Shown here: one piece after another, positions 17,547-26,923 of the stretch
Layout of the letters: every line of letters starts with the position of its first letter
Position numbering within the stretch: the stretch's first letter is position 1
Assembly: GCA_017464815.1 (NCBI GenBank)
Contig: JAFTYI010000035.1
Span: 55,329 to 119,328, forward strand
DNA: 64,000 bases
Reading direction: 5' to 3'
DNA from: Bacteroidaceae bacterium
GTDB lineage: Bacteria; Bacteroidota; Bacteroidia; Bacteroidales; Bacteroidaceae
Program-made: the position numbers and the translations under genes
The notes under the pieces: generated by a model
The model's input: only the letters and a program-made list of their open reading frames with translations
What the model was told of the DNA's origin: nothing
Database searches by the model: none

Positions 17547-19073
17547 ATGTCCGAATCCCGCGTACATAAAAGCCTGTTGAATGCGAAAGTGAACCTGTTG
17601 TTCTACTTCCTTTCACTCTTCTTTTCCTTCTATTCGAGGAAAATATTTTTGGAGTGTCTGGGAGATAATTTTATCGGGTTGACGGGAACTTTGGGCAACA
17701 TATTAGGATATCTCAACTTAGCCGAATTGGGCATTGGCAGTTGCATCAGTTTTTTCCTCTACAAGCCTTTGCAATGTGGCGATCGTGAGAAGATTCAAGA
17801 GATTCTCTCCGTCTTCGGCTATCTCTATCGCAAAATAGGTTTGTTCATCCTACTGGCCGGCTGTGTGGTCAGCCTCTGTTTCCCATGGATATTCAGTGAA
17901 GCAGAGTTAGGGATGGGAATCATCTACTTCTCGTTCTTCTCGTTCTTGGGTTCGTCACTCATCGGATATTTCATCAATTATCGTCAGATACTGCTTCAAG
18001 CCGACCAGAAGAACTACTTGGTAGCCATCTATTTCCAGTCGGCAGGACTGATAAAGACCGCTTTGCAGATATTCCTTGCCTACACCTATCGTAACCTGTA
18101 CGTATGGGTAGCCATCGAATTCCTATTCGGCATATTGGGTTGTATCATACTCAATTGGAAAATCAACAAGGAATACCCGTGGTTGCACACCAATATAAAG
18201 AATGGAAGGGCTTTAGTCAAGCTATATCCCGACATTTTCACCAAAACCAAGCAGATATTCATTCATCAGATAAAAGATTTCTTGTTGAACCGCAGCGACG
18301 AGCTTTTTGTCTTTGCCTTTGTATCCCTACAGATGGTTGCTTTTTATGGGAATTATCTGATGATTGTCAATAAAATATCCCTTTTATTCAAGTCTGTTCT
18401 TGATAGTGTCAATGCTGGTATAGGCAATTTGGTTGCCGAGGGAGACAAACAAAAAATGATGCGTGTCTTTTGGGAACTGATGACCATCCGTCATTTCGTG
18501 GCCGGCTTGCTCTGCTTTTCCATCTATCATTTGATACAACCATTCATTTCCCTTTGGTTAGGAGATGAATACCTGCTCGACAACATCATCGTCATTCTGC
18601 TTGTCATATACATCTATATGGTAAACTCACGTGGAGTAGTGGATATGTTCAACCATTCCCACGGACTTTATGCCGACACATGGTCAGCTTGGGTTGAACT
18701 CATTTTAAACGTTGGCATTACCCTCGTAGCAGGTTATCACTACGGCATCATCGGCATTTTGTTGGGCAAGATTGTCAGTGTGTTCCTGATTGTCGTCTTT
18801 TGGAAGCCCTATTACCTTTTCCGCGATGGCTTAAAGTTGCCAGTTTCCCATTATTGGAATGGGACAATCCGTTATTACCTGTTCTTCTTCCTCTCATTTG
18901 GCATTGCATCATGGATTACAAGTCTTCTTCCTTTCAATCCATCGGACAGTTACCTTGCATGGATTTTCTTTGCTCTGTGCAGTGTGGGTATATATGCACT
19001 ATTCAATTTCACCCTTTTGTATCTGTTTGCTCGTGGAGCAAAAGAGTGCATAAGTAGGCTTAGGAAGAGATGA
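17547..19073 (+). CDS. Wzx-type polysaccharide flippase
   Basis: The 508-residue protein has about 12-14 hydrophobic helices. It starts with a basic stretch (MSESRVHKSLLNAKVNLL) and then SRKIFLECLGDNFIGLTGTL with NLAELGIGSCISFFLYKPLQ, a pattern typical of MOP-superfamily polysaccharide exporters of Bacteroidetes and lactococci. The expected role is moving undecaprenyl-linked repeat units across the inner membrane, pairing with the Wzy at 26910 and Wzz at 28441. It is co-transcribed with the GT4 gene before it. Confidence 0.9.
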   Translation: MSESRVHKSLLNAKVNLLFYFLSLFFSFYSRKIFLECLGDNFIGLTGTLGNILGYLNLAELGIGSCISFFLYKPLQCGDREKIQEILSVFGYLYRKIGLFILLAGCVVSLCFPWIFSEAELGMGIIYFSFFSFLGSSLIGYFINYRQILLQADQKNYLVAIYFQSAGLIKTALQIFLAYTYRNLYVWVAIEFLFGILGCIILNWKINKEYPWLHTNIKNGRALVKLYPDIFTKTKQIFIHQIKDFLLNRSDELFVFAFVSLQMVAFYGNYLMIVNKISLLFKSVLDSVNAGIGNLVAEGDKQKMMRVFWELMTIRHFVAGLLCFSIYHLIQPFISLWLGDEYLLDNIIVILLVIYIYMVNSRGVVDMFNHSHGLYADTWSAWVELILNVGITLVAGYHYGIIGILLGKIVSVFLIVVFWKPYYLFRDGLKLPVSHYWNGTIRYYLFFFLSFGIASWITSLLPFNPSDSYLAWIFFALCSVGIYALFNFTLLYLFARGAKECISRLRKR

Positions 19074-19084
19074 AATCAAGGAAA

Positions 19085-19184
19085 TACCTTGGATTTTTAT
19101 CAAAAATAGCATTTTAATACCTTGGATTTTTTCATTTTTTGTCGATTTATTACCTTGGATTTTTTCATTTTTGTATCTTTGTGG
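19085..19184. repeat. Three tandem 33-bp units starting TACCTTGGATTTTT
   Basis: Units begin at 19085, 19118 and 19151, each with TACCTTGGATTTTT followed by an AT-rich half (TCATTTTT in units 2 and 3). Each TACCTTGG differs from the -7 consensus TAnnTTTG by one base. The third unit runs into a perfect -7 box at 19174-19181. Confidence 0.85.
19174..19181 (+). promoter_or_regulatory. -7 box upstream of the GT2 gene
   Basis: TATCTTTG lies 22 bases before the chosen start codon of the GT2 gene. A -33 TTG is only loosely placed (19155-19157, 16-base spacer). The transcript start would fall near 19188, which rules out the longer in-frame start at 19122. Confidence 0.5.
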
Positions 19185-19202
19185 GCACATTTACAGAGAA
19201 TT

Positions 19203-20012
19203 ATGAAATATAGCATCATCACCATCAATTATAACAATCGCGACGGACTTCGTCGCACCATTGAAAGTGTTGTAAACCAAACATTCCGCGACTTTGAATA
19301 TATCATCATCGACGGAGGATCCACCGATGGAAGTGTAGAGGTCATTAAGGAATATGCCGACCGTATTGACTATTGGGTATCTGAACCCGACAAAGGCATA
19401 TACAATGCTATGAACAAAGGTATTCTGCAGGCTCATGGGGAGTATTTGAACTTCATGAACTCGGGAGATTGTTTTTATAATAAGAGGGTTTTAGAGAAAG
19501 TAGCATTCAACAGTAAAGAAGCTAGTATCATTGTAGGACAAGATTGTTATGTGAATAAATATGGAGAATCACATGCGTCTACTTTGCCACATTACCCTTC
19601 ATCTCTCTTTTTATATGTAGCCACCTTGCCACACCAAAGTTCTTTTTTCAAGAAAGACTTATTTGAACACACTCTATATGATGAGCGACTGAAAATTGTT
19701 TCAGACTGGAAATTTTACATACAGCAAATTATACTAAGAGGAGCTTCTATTGAATATTGTCATGCCATTATTTGTTTAAGAGAACCTGATGGCATTTGCG
19801 ATCATCAGCCCGATAGAATGTTTCACGAACGCAAGCAAGTTTTGAAAGAACTTTATCCAAACGGTATTCAAAAAGATTACGACATTTTATGCCTTATGGA
19901 CTCTACGAGCGTAGATAGGTTGCTGCAATTGTGCAAAAATGAGAAGACTCGCATATTCCTAACTTCTGCCATAAAAATTATTTTTCATATTTACAAACTC
20001 TTGACTATATGA
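19203..20012 (+). CDS. Glycosyltransferase family 2
   Basis: Start chosen at 19203 (MKYSIITINYNNRDGLRRTI); an earlier in-frame ATG at 19122 would translate the repeat and promoter DNA. The protein of about 269 residues has GT-A motifs IIIDGGSTDGSVEVI, SEPDKGIYNAMNKGI and the DxD region NFMNSGDCFYN. This is the WcaE/PssE-like subgroup often assigned to colanic-acid-type side branches. It overlaps the next gene by four bases. Base composition is AT-rich. Confidence 0.9.
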   Translation: MKYSIITINYNNRDGLRRTIESVVNQTFRDFEYIIIDGGSTDGSVEVIKEYADRIDYWVSEPDKGIYNAMNKGILQAHGEYLNFMNSGDCFYNKRVLEKVAFNSKEASIIVGQDCYVNKYGESHASTLPHYPSSLFLYVATLPHQSSFFKKDLFEHTLYDERLKIVSDWKFYIQQIILRGASIEYCHAIICLREPDGICDHQPDRMFHERKQVLKELYPNGIQKDYDILCLMDSTSVDRLLQLCKNEKTRIFLTSAIKIIFHIYKLLTI

Positions 20013-20947
20013 AATCCATTGTGCTTATATATCCTTACTTCGGTGTACTCCCTGTACAGTATCATATGTGGCGGGCATCGGCATTGGACAATTCCAGTAT
20101 TCATTTTTTAATTTTCACTGATGCCAACATTATCAATGAAAAAAACATTCAAGTGATAAAATGTTCTTTTTCAGAATTCCAACAATTAATACAATCAGCA
20201 TTTGACTTTCCCATTGTGCTTGACCGCCCCTACAAACTTTGTGAATACAAGCCTGCATATGGGTATGCTCTGCAAGATTACATAAAGAATTATGACTATT
20301 GGGGATTCGGAGACTTAGATCTCGTTTATGGTGACATTCGTTCTTTTTTAACGGATGATGTGTTGGATAAACATAAAATGTTTTTAGGATGGGGTCATCT
20401 TACTCTTTATCGTAATGATGAGGATACAAATACATTCTTTATGAAAAAGATAGATGGATATCAGTATTATAAAGATGCTTTTACAATATCGTCTATTACT
20501 TTTTTTGATGAATACGACCATAAAGGAACGGCAGATAAGTGGAAAGGTGTTCGTTGTGAAGACTGTTGGTTGGAAATTCCTTTTGATAATGCTTCTAAGC
20601 CAAAACAATCTTTTCATTTTAATAGTTTGACAAGAGGATGGAATAATGTCGTATTTGAGTATGATAAAGGGAAACTATATATGGTGAAAGTAAATAAAGG
20701 TCAAATTGTTAGAAAGGAATCTTTATATGCACATTTTCAACATAGAGGGTTTATGAAAGATAAAGTTACTAATGGATATTCTCATTTTCTTGTAACACCG
20801 ACCTCAATAATTGATTATCCCCCTAAAAAAATGGCATATTGGGTGATAAAATTCTATTGTAGAAATAGAAATATCCGAACACAATATCATAGATGGAAAG
20901 ACCGAATCAACTATAAACTGCGAACATATTTATTAAACCTCAGATAA
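20009..20947 (+). CDS. DUF6625-type putative glycosyltransferase
   Basis: The 312-residue protein starts MKSIVLIYPYFGVLPVQYHM and contains YKLCEYKPAYGYALQDYI, then YWGFGDLDLVYGDIR, a D-x-D arrangement like nucleotide-sugar-binding sites. Homologous proteins recur in Bacteroidetes capsule loci and are labelled DUF6625. The overlap with the GT2 gene and the position at the end of the unit support a polysaccharide role, but the reaction is not known. Strongly AT-rich. Confidence 0.75.
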   Translation: MKSIVLIYPYFGVLPVQYHMWRASALDNSSIHFLIFTDANIINEKNIQVIKCSFSEFQQLIQSAFDFPIVLDRPYKLCEYKPAYGYALQDYIKNYDYWGFGDLDLVYGDIRSFLTDDVLDKHKMFLGWGHLTLYRNDEDTNTFFMKKIDGYQYYKDAFTISSITFFDEYDHKGTADKWKGVRCEDCWLEIPFDNASKPKQSFHFNSLTRGWNNVVFEYDKGKLYMVKVNKGQIVRKESLYAHFQHRGFMKDKVTNGYSHFLVTPTSIIDYPPKKMAYWVIKFYCRNRNIRTQYHRWKDRINYKLRTYLLNLR

Positions 20948-21053
20948 TCTTAATTGTGTGACTTTAACAATGTGGCATAAAGTGAATTATTTTATTTTTT
21001 TTGACACTATAATTTTTTCAAATCCGAAATGTTCAATCATATACAAATAAACA

Positions 21054-21665
21054 TCAATTCCCAAAGTACCCCTCAACCGGCACGTACACGGGGTTTTGTG
21101 GAGAGGAGATGTTCTTTAGTTTGCCCTCTTCAACAAGGCGCTTGATGATGCGGCAAGCGGTGGGCTTCAGCAATTGACAGAGGAATTGGAACTGACGGCG
21201 GGTGATAACGGGATTGGTTGCAAAGTGCTCCGCCAGCTTGGCATCAATCTCTTCGTCGGTCATAGGCATGGAGTGGGGCTTCAGGTTCGAGCGATAGATT
21301 TTCGTACGTTTCAGGGCCTTCTTCAGCCGCTCGTCGGCACGGAAGGAGATGGATTTGAATGAAACTTTGCCCACTCCCTTGTCGTCAACTTCCGTAACTT
21401 CTTGGTTGCATTGCAGGTTTACCTTGAAATATCCGATGTCTTCCAGATACACGCGCTTGCCTTCGCTCAGATATTGTGCCATCTTATCGGCCAAAGCTGC
21501 CAACATGCCTTTCACATCGGAGCGTGTGAGCGAACAACTCTGTTGGATGTCGCGCGCCAATTGTTCGGTATCTACGCGGCCTGTGGTTATCACTCGGGGG
21601 TGATACGTTCCCTTTTCATTCTCGTCGGATTGTGGATTCCGATAAAATTCATACAGTAATGACAT
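21054..21665 (-). CDS. HU/IHF-like DNA-binding protein with winged-helix-like C-terminal region
   Basis: The 203-residue protein has an N-terminal HU-like fold: SLTRSDVKGMLAALADKMAQ, YLSEGKRVYLEDIGYFKVNL, then SFKSISFRADERLKKALK. Its C-terminal ~70 residues (TDEEIDAKLAEHF...VITRRQFQFLCQL...) look like a small helical or winged DNA-binding module, ending in PVYVPVEGYFGN. Long HU-like proteins of this kind are frequent near Bacteroidales surface-polysaccharide loci. Here it lies between the convergent halves of the locus with its own -7 box, so a local nucleoid or regulatory role is plausible but unproven. Confidence 0.85.
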   Translation of the reverse strand: MSLLYEFYRNPQSDENEKGTYHPRVITTGRVDTEQLARDIQQSCSLTRSDVKGMLAALADKMAQYLSEGKRVYLEDIGYFKVNLQCNQEVTEVDDKGVGKVSFKSISFRADERLKKALKRTKIYRSNLKPHSMPMTDEEIDAKLAEHFATNPVITRRQFQFLCQLLKPTACRIIKRLVEEGKLKNISSPQNPVYVPVEGYFGN

Positions 21666-21692
21666 GGCTTTGAATATAGATGTTTATGATTA

Positions 21693-21700
21693 CAAAGATA
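21693..21700 (-). promoter_or_regulatory. -7 box of the HU-like gene
   Basis: Minus strand TATCTTTG about 28 bases before the start codon. No clear -33 TTTG is seen at the right distance. Confidence 0.5.
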
Positions 21701-21741
21701 CAACATATATCTGCTAATTCCTAATTTTTTAACACGTTTAA

Positions 21742-21823
21742 CATTCGTGATACGGTAGCTTAACCCGGGTGATACGACCGTCTGACTCGGGTGATAAGGT
21801 CGCATCACCCGTGTGATACGGTG
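21742..21823. repeat. Tandem array, ~3.7 units, 22-bp period
   Basis: Units at 21742, 21764, 21786 and 21808 (partial), for example CCCGGGTGATACGACCGTCT and CTCGGGTGATAAGGTCGCAT. The core GGGTGATA is constant. The array lies downstream of the last gene of the polysaccharide operon and upstream of the HU-like promoter. Confidence 0.85.
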
Positions 21824-21901
21824 TAAAAACAACGGATTTCATCTATAAGAAACTGTATCTCAGCGAGATAAAGATTACAAAGGGGCGTATATATAAAGTA
21901 G

Positions 21902-23077
21902 TTAATCGTTGGAAACGGAAGCTATGGCATTGAAGAATGCCTCGGCATATCGTTCCTTGGCATATTGTCTGCTGATGGCTAATCCCTTCTCACTCATGGA
22001 GGTACAGAGTGTGGGGGTGTTGTAGAGGTGAAGAAGGGAGGTGGAAAACTCATCAATGAATGAATCTTTTTCAATGGTAATGGCGCACTTTTGACTGACT
22101 TCAGAAATGGCTCCTACATTCGTTGCTATTACAGGAAGCCCAGCTGCCATGGCTTCTGCAAGAGTCAAGGCAAAAGGTTCATCCCACATGGATGGAACAA
22201 CCGCAACGTTTGCCACCTTCAGATACGATGGAATTTGTTCATAGGGAATAAAGCCTGTGAAGATTATACGATTGGACAATCCTTCGGCTTCTGCTTGCAA
22301 CGATTGGACAAATGGGTCATTTCCTTGTTCGTTACCAAAGAAGCTGCCACCAACAATCATCAGTTTGATGTCGGGATAGTCCTTCAGCCGTTTGAATGCT
22401 TGTATCAGTTCCTTCACACCTTTTTCGGGATTGACGCGACCGCTATATACTACGATGAAGTCTGATTCGTTGAATCCTAACGCTTTCCTCTCCATGGGAC
22501 GGGCGTTGTAGAAACGTGACAAATCGATGCCGTTATGAACGGTAGCTATATCGGATGGATGGGAAGAGATGGTCGCTACGCGATGTTTGATGAAATCGGA
22601 CACCGTGATGACGGAACGACAAACTTGACAAATTTTCTCAGCATCCTTTGTGGAAGCGTTCAGAAAGTCGTTGTGCAAATGCAGCATTATTCTAGCATCC
22701 GTCACCTTTGACAAAGGGAGGGCATAACCTGGACGATTCTCGAGGATAACAGCATCGTAGCGTTGCCCCCTTATGTGCTTCAGGCATTCGTGGAAGAAGT
22801 ATTCAATGTAGGAATTATAATACCCATCCTTATGGGTACGCACAAACCATGCTCTCTTCAACCGATGCCAAAGTGACTTCATCTTCACATAGTGATAGTG
22901 TGCACATGAAGTTTCAGTTCTTGGAGTAGAGTGGGGTGGTGCAATGCTGTAGACGGTAATATCATGAAGATGATGCTGATTGTTGTATTCGATGTAGTAA
23001 TCAATCAGATTCTCCACGGCTCCGCCTTGCACGGCAGGCACGGGTAGTATGCCGGAGGTGAGGATGGCTATTTTCAT
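21902..23077 (-). CDS. Glycosyltransferase family 4
   Basis: The 391-residue GT-B protein starts MKIAILTSGILPVPAVQGGA (QGGAVE acceptor loop). The donor half shows FIVVYSGRVNPEKGVKELIQ, IIFTGFIPYEQIPSYLK and FALTLAEAMAAGLPVIATNV with the standard glutamates. It is the terminal gene of the assembly operon and overlaps the hexapeptide acyltransferase gene by four bases. Sugar specificity unknown. Confidence 0.93.
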   Translation of the reverse strand: MKIAILTSGILPVPAVQGGAVENLIDYYIEYNNQHHLHDITVYSIAPPHSTPRTETSCAHYHYVKMKSLWHRLKRAWFVRTHKDGYYNSYIEYFFHECLKHIRGQRYDAVILENRPGYALPLSKVTDARIMLHLHNDFLNASTKDAEKICQVCRSVITVSDFIKHRVATISSHPSDIATVHNGIDLSRFYNARPMERKALGFNESDFIVVYSGRVNPEKGVKELIQAFKRLKDYPDIKLMIVGGSFFGNEQGNDPFVQSLQAEAEGLSNRIIFTGFIPYEQIPSYLKVANVAVVPSMWDEPFALTLAEAMAAGLPVIATNVGAISEVSQKCAITIEKDSFIDEFSTSLLHLYNTPTLCTSMSEKGLAISRQYAKERYAEAFFNAIASVSND

Positions 23078-23667
23078 TCTTTCATCCTTTTTATCACCCT
23101 CGCAGGACTTCCTGCTACAACGGTGTATTCGGGTACATCTTTGGTTACCACACTTCCTGCAGCTATCACACTATGACGGCCAATGGTGACACCTGCTGTA
23201 ACGACGGAGTTGGCTCCTATCCAGACATCATCATGGATGGTGATGGGGGAGGTGGAGACTCCTTGTTCATCAATGCATCTGGTGATGTCTTGAAAATTAT
23301 GGTTCAATCCTGACACGACAACTCCTTGTGCAAGATTGACGTGATTGCCTATGCTGACAGGTCCGATTATGGTGTTGTGCAACCCGATGCGTGTGTGATG
23401 GCCAATGAGAAGGTCGCCTACGGCATTGTTGATGCACGAGAAGTCTTCCACAACGGAATGGTCGCCTAACGAGAAGTGGTTGAAGGGGGCAATGTCCTTC
23501 CGCACACTGCGATAAATGACCGTGTGTCTGCCTCGTTTCATGTACGCCCATTGAAGCATACGAAGCCACAGGCGAGGACGAGCCTTGGTGGGATGCATCA
23601 ACAGATGTATCACCCGTTCTTTCATCCGAGGATTGCTTTTTATCTTGTTTTTCCAACTATCGAACAT
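23074..23667 (-). CDS. Left-handed beta-helix (hexapeptide) acyltransferase
   Basis: The 197-residue protein is built from hexapeptide repeats (LLIGHHTRIGLHNTIIGPV, NHVNLAQGVVVSG, DDVWIGANSVVTAGVTIG) and ends with the WcaF/NodL-style tail YTVVAGSPARVIKR. The catalytic His is expected in SGLNHNF. Such enzymes O-acetylate sugars or colanic-acid-like repeats with acetyl-CoA. It starts six bases from the stop of the preceding GT4 gene, within the same operon. Confidence 0.9.
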   Translation of the reverse strand: MFDSWKNKIKSNPRMKERVIHLLMHPTKARPRLWLRMLQWAYMKRGRHTVIYRSVRKDIAPFNHFSLGDHSVVEDFSCINNAVGDLLIGHHTRIGLHNTIIGPVSIGNHVNLAQGVVVSGLNHNFQDITRCIDEQGVSTSPITIHDDVWIGANSVVTAGVTIGRHSVIAAGSVVTKDVPEYTVVAGSPARVIKRMKE

Positions 23668-23673
23668 ACGCTT

Positions 23674-24801
23674 TCACTTTATTGACTGATAGATGTTTAA
23701 GAGTTCTTTTGCCGTATTTTGCCACGAGAAGCATTTTACCCGTTCAATGCCGTATGCCACTTGTTGATGGTAAAAGGTTTCGTCTTGTTCGACACGCAAC
23801 ATTTCCGTTGCAATGGCTTGTTCATCGGTGGGGGAAACAAGAATGGCTCCTTCACCGGCTATCTCGGGTATGGCTGATGTGTTGGAGGTAATAACCGGTG
23901 TGCCACAAGCCATTGCTTCTAATATGGGAATACCGAAACTTTCGCGCAACGAGGTGTAGATGAAAGCGGTGGCTCCACTGTAGATGGCGGGCAAGTCGGT
24001 ATTGGGTATATAGCCGGGGTATCTCAAATAGGGTTTGATGTGGGGCATATTCCCTTCTTGCAGATAGGCATCGATGACTGTTTCGTCCAAGTCGGCTATC
24101 AACAAAAGGCATGGATTATTCTTTGCTTGTTGCAAGTAGAGGGAATAGGCCTTCAATGTACGTAGGGTATTCTTCTTGGGGTCAGTATTTCCCAAGAAGA
24201 AGAAATAATGAGGACTTTCGCAGTACTTGGTTACGGTCTTGACACACTCACTCCATTCAAGAGGCTTAAAATGGTGACTGAATCCGTTGTACACCGTGAG
24301 AATCTTCTCGATGGGAATGTTCATGATGCTACTGATGCGGGCAGCTTCAAAATGTGACACGGTTATGATTTGGTGACACTTGTCGAGGATGCGTGGCACG
24401 TTCCACCGGCGATAGTACCATCCCATCTGTTGGTATAGCGACGAGCTTTTCTTACCTTGGCGCTTCTCCATGAAGATGACATCATGAAGTGTCAGTATCA
24501 AAGGAACGTTGCAAAACAGCGGAGCCGTATTACTGGTGCAGTGCAACAAATCTGGCTTTATCTTCCTTATAGCTAAAGGCAAGCCTATCTGTTCCCATAG
24601 GGGATAAGAGGGCATCTTCACCTCTACGATGTGGAAATTGGAGGTTTCTTCTATGCATCTGTCTTCCCCTGGACTTACAAGAATGTAATAGTCGTTAACC
24701 TTATCCAAACGTTGTAATTCACGAATGGATTCGAGGGCAACGAAGTCCATACCGTGTTTTTTCCTTCGGAATATACGCTGTGCTTCAATGGCAATTCTCA
24801 T
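23674..24801 (-). CDS. Glycosyltransferase family 4 (mannosyltransferase-like)
   Basis: The 375-residue GT-B protein starts MRIAIEAQRIFRRKKHGMDF and has the motif order of WbaZ/MtfA-like transferases: DLLHCTSNTAPL, LTLHDVIFMEKRQ, IITVSHFEA, YFFFLGNTDPKKNTLRTLKA and ESFGIPILEAMACGTPVITS followed by NTSAIPEI. Many relatives add mannose from GDP-mannose, which the manC gene at 37413 could help supply, but the donor here is inference. Confidence 0.92.
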   Translation of the reverse strand: MRIAIEAQRIFRRKKHGMDFVALESIRELQRLDKVNDYYILVSPGEDRCIEETSNFHIVEVKMPSYPLWEQIGLPLAIRKIKPDLLHCTSNTAPLFCNVPLILTLHDVIFMEKRQGKKSSSLYQQMGWYYRRWNVPRILDKCHQIITVSHFEAARISSIMNIPIEKILTVYNGFSHHFKPLEWSECVKTVTKYCESPHYFFFLGNTDPKKNTLRTLKAYSLYLQQAKNNPCLLLIADLDETVIDAYLQEGNMPHIKPYLRYPGYIPNTDLPAIYSGATAFIYTSLRESFGIPILEAMACGTPVITSNTSAIPEIAGEGAILVSPTDEQAIATEMLRVEQDETFYHQQVAYGIERVKCFSWQNTAKELLNIYQSIK

Positions 24802-24810
24802 GGGTCACTC

Positions 24811-25989
24811 TTAATTTGTCGTAGTAATAGAATGCTCAGTATGCAAGAATTTCTTTTTTAATCCGCGGAGGCGGAATACGTTCAGCAGCATCTTGACAGC
24901 CATAAGGGGAGCACGTTTGATGGCCCGATCGAAATCTTCATTGACCAAATCGTCGGGCACACACATGGCAAAAGTGCCTAATACAACAAGGAACATACAC
25001 CACCATTTAATCGCGGATGTCCAATCTACGGCCAACATCACCACGCTCATTACAAGGATTATACCTATCATGGGGATACGCGGCAAAAGCATCCATTGAA
25101 TAATCTTGTCTACCAAATCGTAATTGCGTTGCACAAGTGCAGGAATCAACTTGGGAACATTGGAAATCAACGAATTGACCTGAGCCGCCATCCAACGACG
25201 ACGCTGACGATGGAAGGTTTTCTCCTTTTGGGTCTTTTCATCATACACATAAAGGTTATCCAAGAAATCAACAAAGATACCTTGCTTCATCAACAGAATC
25301 TCGAGTTCCTTGTCCTCACCGGCAGAGATGAGTTTACCGACATTCTGACGGAACCATTCGAAATCGAAGGCCATGCCCGAACCCACCAAAGCTGAGGAGA
25401 AACCAAGACGTACGTGTCCCGTGCGGAAGATGCTATTGTTAATCTCTTCAAATATGGCATCAAGCAATGCCGTCTCGGTATTGCGGTTCTTGGCGACACG
25501 ATGTGCCTGCATGGCCATGCACCCTGATTCGTAATAGCTGTTGATGACTTCCAGGAAATGGGGAGCAACGGTGTTATCAGCGTCGAGTATGACAACCACA
25601 TCATATTTGCGTGGAGCAATATATTCCATCGCATAATTCAATGATTTAGCCTTCAGGCTTTCCTCAAAATCGGGAGTCAACACGGTGATGGGGTATTGGC
25701 TTAGTTTCTCCACCGTCTCCACCTTGCAATGATCAGCTATGACCACAACATCAAATTGAGTGGAAGGATAGGACTGGCGCAAGAAGGAGCGAACCGTCGA
25801 TTCTATCACAAAATCCTCTTTATAGGCGGGAATCAAGACCAATATGCGATTGTTCTTCCGCACATGAGGACGTCTCTCTGCCTTGCCGACCAATGCCGCG
25901 ATAGCAAAGACCAACAAATAGAGAACCGTGCCTGATACAATGACAAACAACAATATGTCAAGGTAAAAAATAAGAGAACTTAAATCCAT
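24811..25989 (-). CDS. Membrane glycosyltransferase family 2 (cellulose-synthase-like)
   Basis: The 392-residue protein has an N-terminal membrane helix (~5-32), the GT-A motifs RILVLIPAYKEDFVIESTV, VVILDADNTV, the acceptor motif SAGEDKELEILLMKQG and a QRRRWMAAQ motif matching QxxRW, then two C-terminal helices. All four D,D,D,QxxRW elements of processive GT2 enzymes are present. Its start lies inside the end of the preceding GT2 gene (32-base overlap); no shorter start fits better. Confidence 0.9.
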   Translation of the reverse strand: MDLSSLIFYLDILLFVIVSGTVLYLLVFAIAALVGKAERRPHVRKNNRILVLIPAYKEDFVIESTVRSFLRQSYPSTQFDVVVIADHCKVETVEKLSQYPITVLTPDFEESLKAKSLNYAMEYIAPRKYDVVVILDADNTVAPHFLEVINSYYESGCMAMQAHRVAKNRNTETALLDAIFEEINNSIFRTGHVRLGFSSALVGSGMAFDFEWFRQNVGKLISAGEDKELEILLMKQGIFVDFLDNLYVYDEKTQKEKTFHRQRRRWMAAQVNSLISNVPKLIPALVQRNYDLVDKIIQWMLLPRIPMIGIILVMSVVMLAVDWTSAIKWWCMFLVVLGTFAMCVPDDLVNEDFDRAIKRAPLMAVKMLLNVFRLRGLKKKFLHTEHSITTTN

Positions 25990-26923
25990 AGCTATCTAAT
26001 TTCTGATGTTTCTTTAATGAATAGTAATTGATGATTCCCGCAAACATTGCACGCAACAAATCAAACTTCCCTTTCAGCAAATAGTACAAACAATCCCGTG
26101 GGGCTACGCAAAAGAGCAAATACAGATGCGTGATAAAACGATCCCATGATTTGCTGTTGCGATAGGCAAACAAAAAACGGTTACGAGTCAAATAGTAGGT
26201 TTTAAGAGGTGACTGAACCCCTGTTGACCTGCTTTCCTTGTGATAAATCATGCATCCGGGCTCATACCATAATTTGTAACCACGCCTCCGAATAGAAATG
26301 CTCCAATCCAGTTCTTCGTAGTACAGGAAATACTGAGTGGGCATTCCACATGTTTTTTCATACACCTCACGCTTGACCATCATTGCAGCCCCGTGCAGAT
26401 AAGGTATCTCCATGGGATTCATGTAGGATTCATCAATATACTCACCGTTTCCTATGCTCTGATTACGCAATGTATATCGGGTCAATGGGGTGAAACCTGC
26501 AAACTGAACCAGTTCGTATTCGTCGGTATAACGCAACATAGGGGAGACCCCACCAATGGAGGCGTCAGATTCAAGCCTGTCAATCAGGCGTCGGATGGTA
26601 TTGTCCTTGATAATCGTGTCGTTGTTTATAAAGAACAGATATTTCCCCTTTGCGACGGTTGCTCCTAAATTGTTGCCATGGGCAAAGCCCAAATTCCTTT
26701 GGCTGCGTACAGCATTGATAAAGGGATACTTCCGGTAAATCATGGACAATTCATTCGTGCTAGATTTATTGTCTACCACTATAATCTCGTATGTCATAGC
26801 ACGAACATGATCACGGATAGATTCTATCATCTGACACGTGTCTTTAAACCCATTGTAGTTTACCGTAATAAAAGAAACTTCTATAGGCTTTATCGTATAA
26901 TGTTTTTTCCTATTCATCCTCAT
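25958..26923 (-). CDS. Glycosyltransferase family 2 (rhamnosyltransferase-like)
   Basis: The 321-residue protein starts at a basic leader and then VSFITVNYNGFKDTCQMIES, VDNKSSTNE, FINNDTIIKDNTI, YLHGAAMMVKREVYE and FLYYEELDWSISIRRRGYKL. This is the motif order of RfbF/WbbL-like GT2 enzymes, many of which are rhamnosyltransferases. No dTDP-rhamnose genes are in the window, so the donor is open. It overlaps the Wzy gene by 14 bases. Confidence 0.9.
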   Translation of the reverse strand: MRMNRKKHYTIKPIEVSFITVNYNGFKDTCQMIESIRDHVRAMTYEIIVVDNKSSTNELSMIYRKYPFINAVRSQRNLGFAHGNNLGATVAKGKYLFFINNDTIIKDNTIRRLIDRLESDASIGGVSPMLRYTDEYELVQFAGFTPLTRYTLRNQSIGNGEYIDESYMNPMEIPYLHGAAMMVKREVYEKTCGMPTQYFLYYEELDWSISIRRRGYKLWYEPGCMIYHKESRSTGVQSPLKTYYLTRNRFLFAYRNSKSWDRFITHLYLLFCVAPRDCLYYLLKGKFDLLRAMFAGIINYYSLKKHQKLDSYGFKFSYFLP

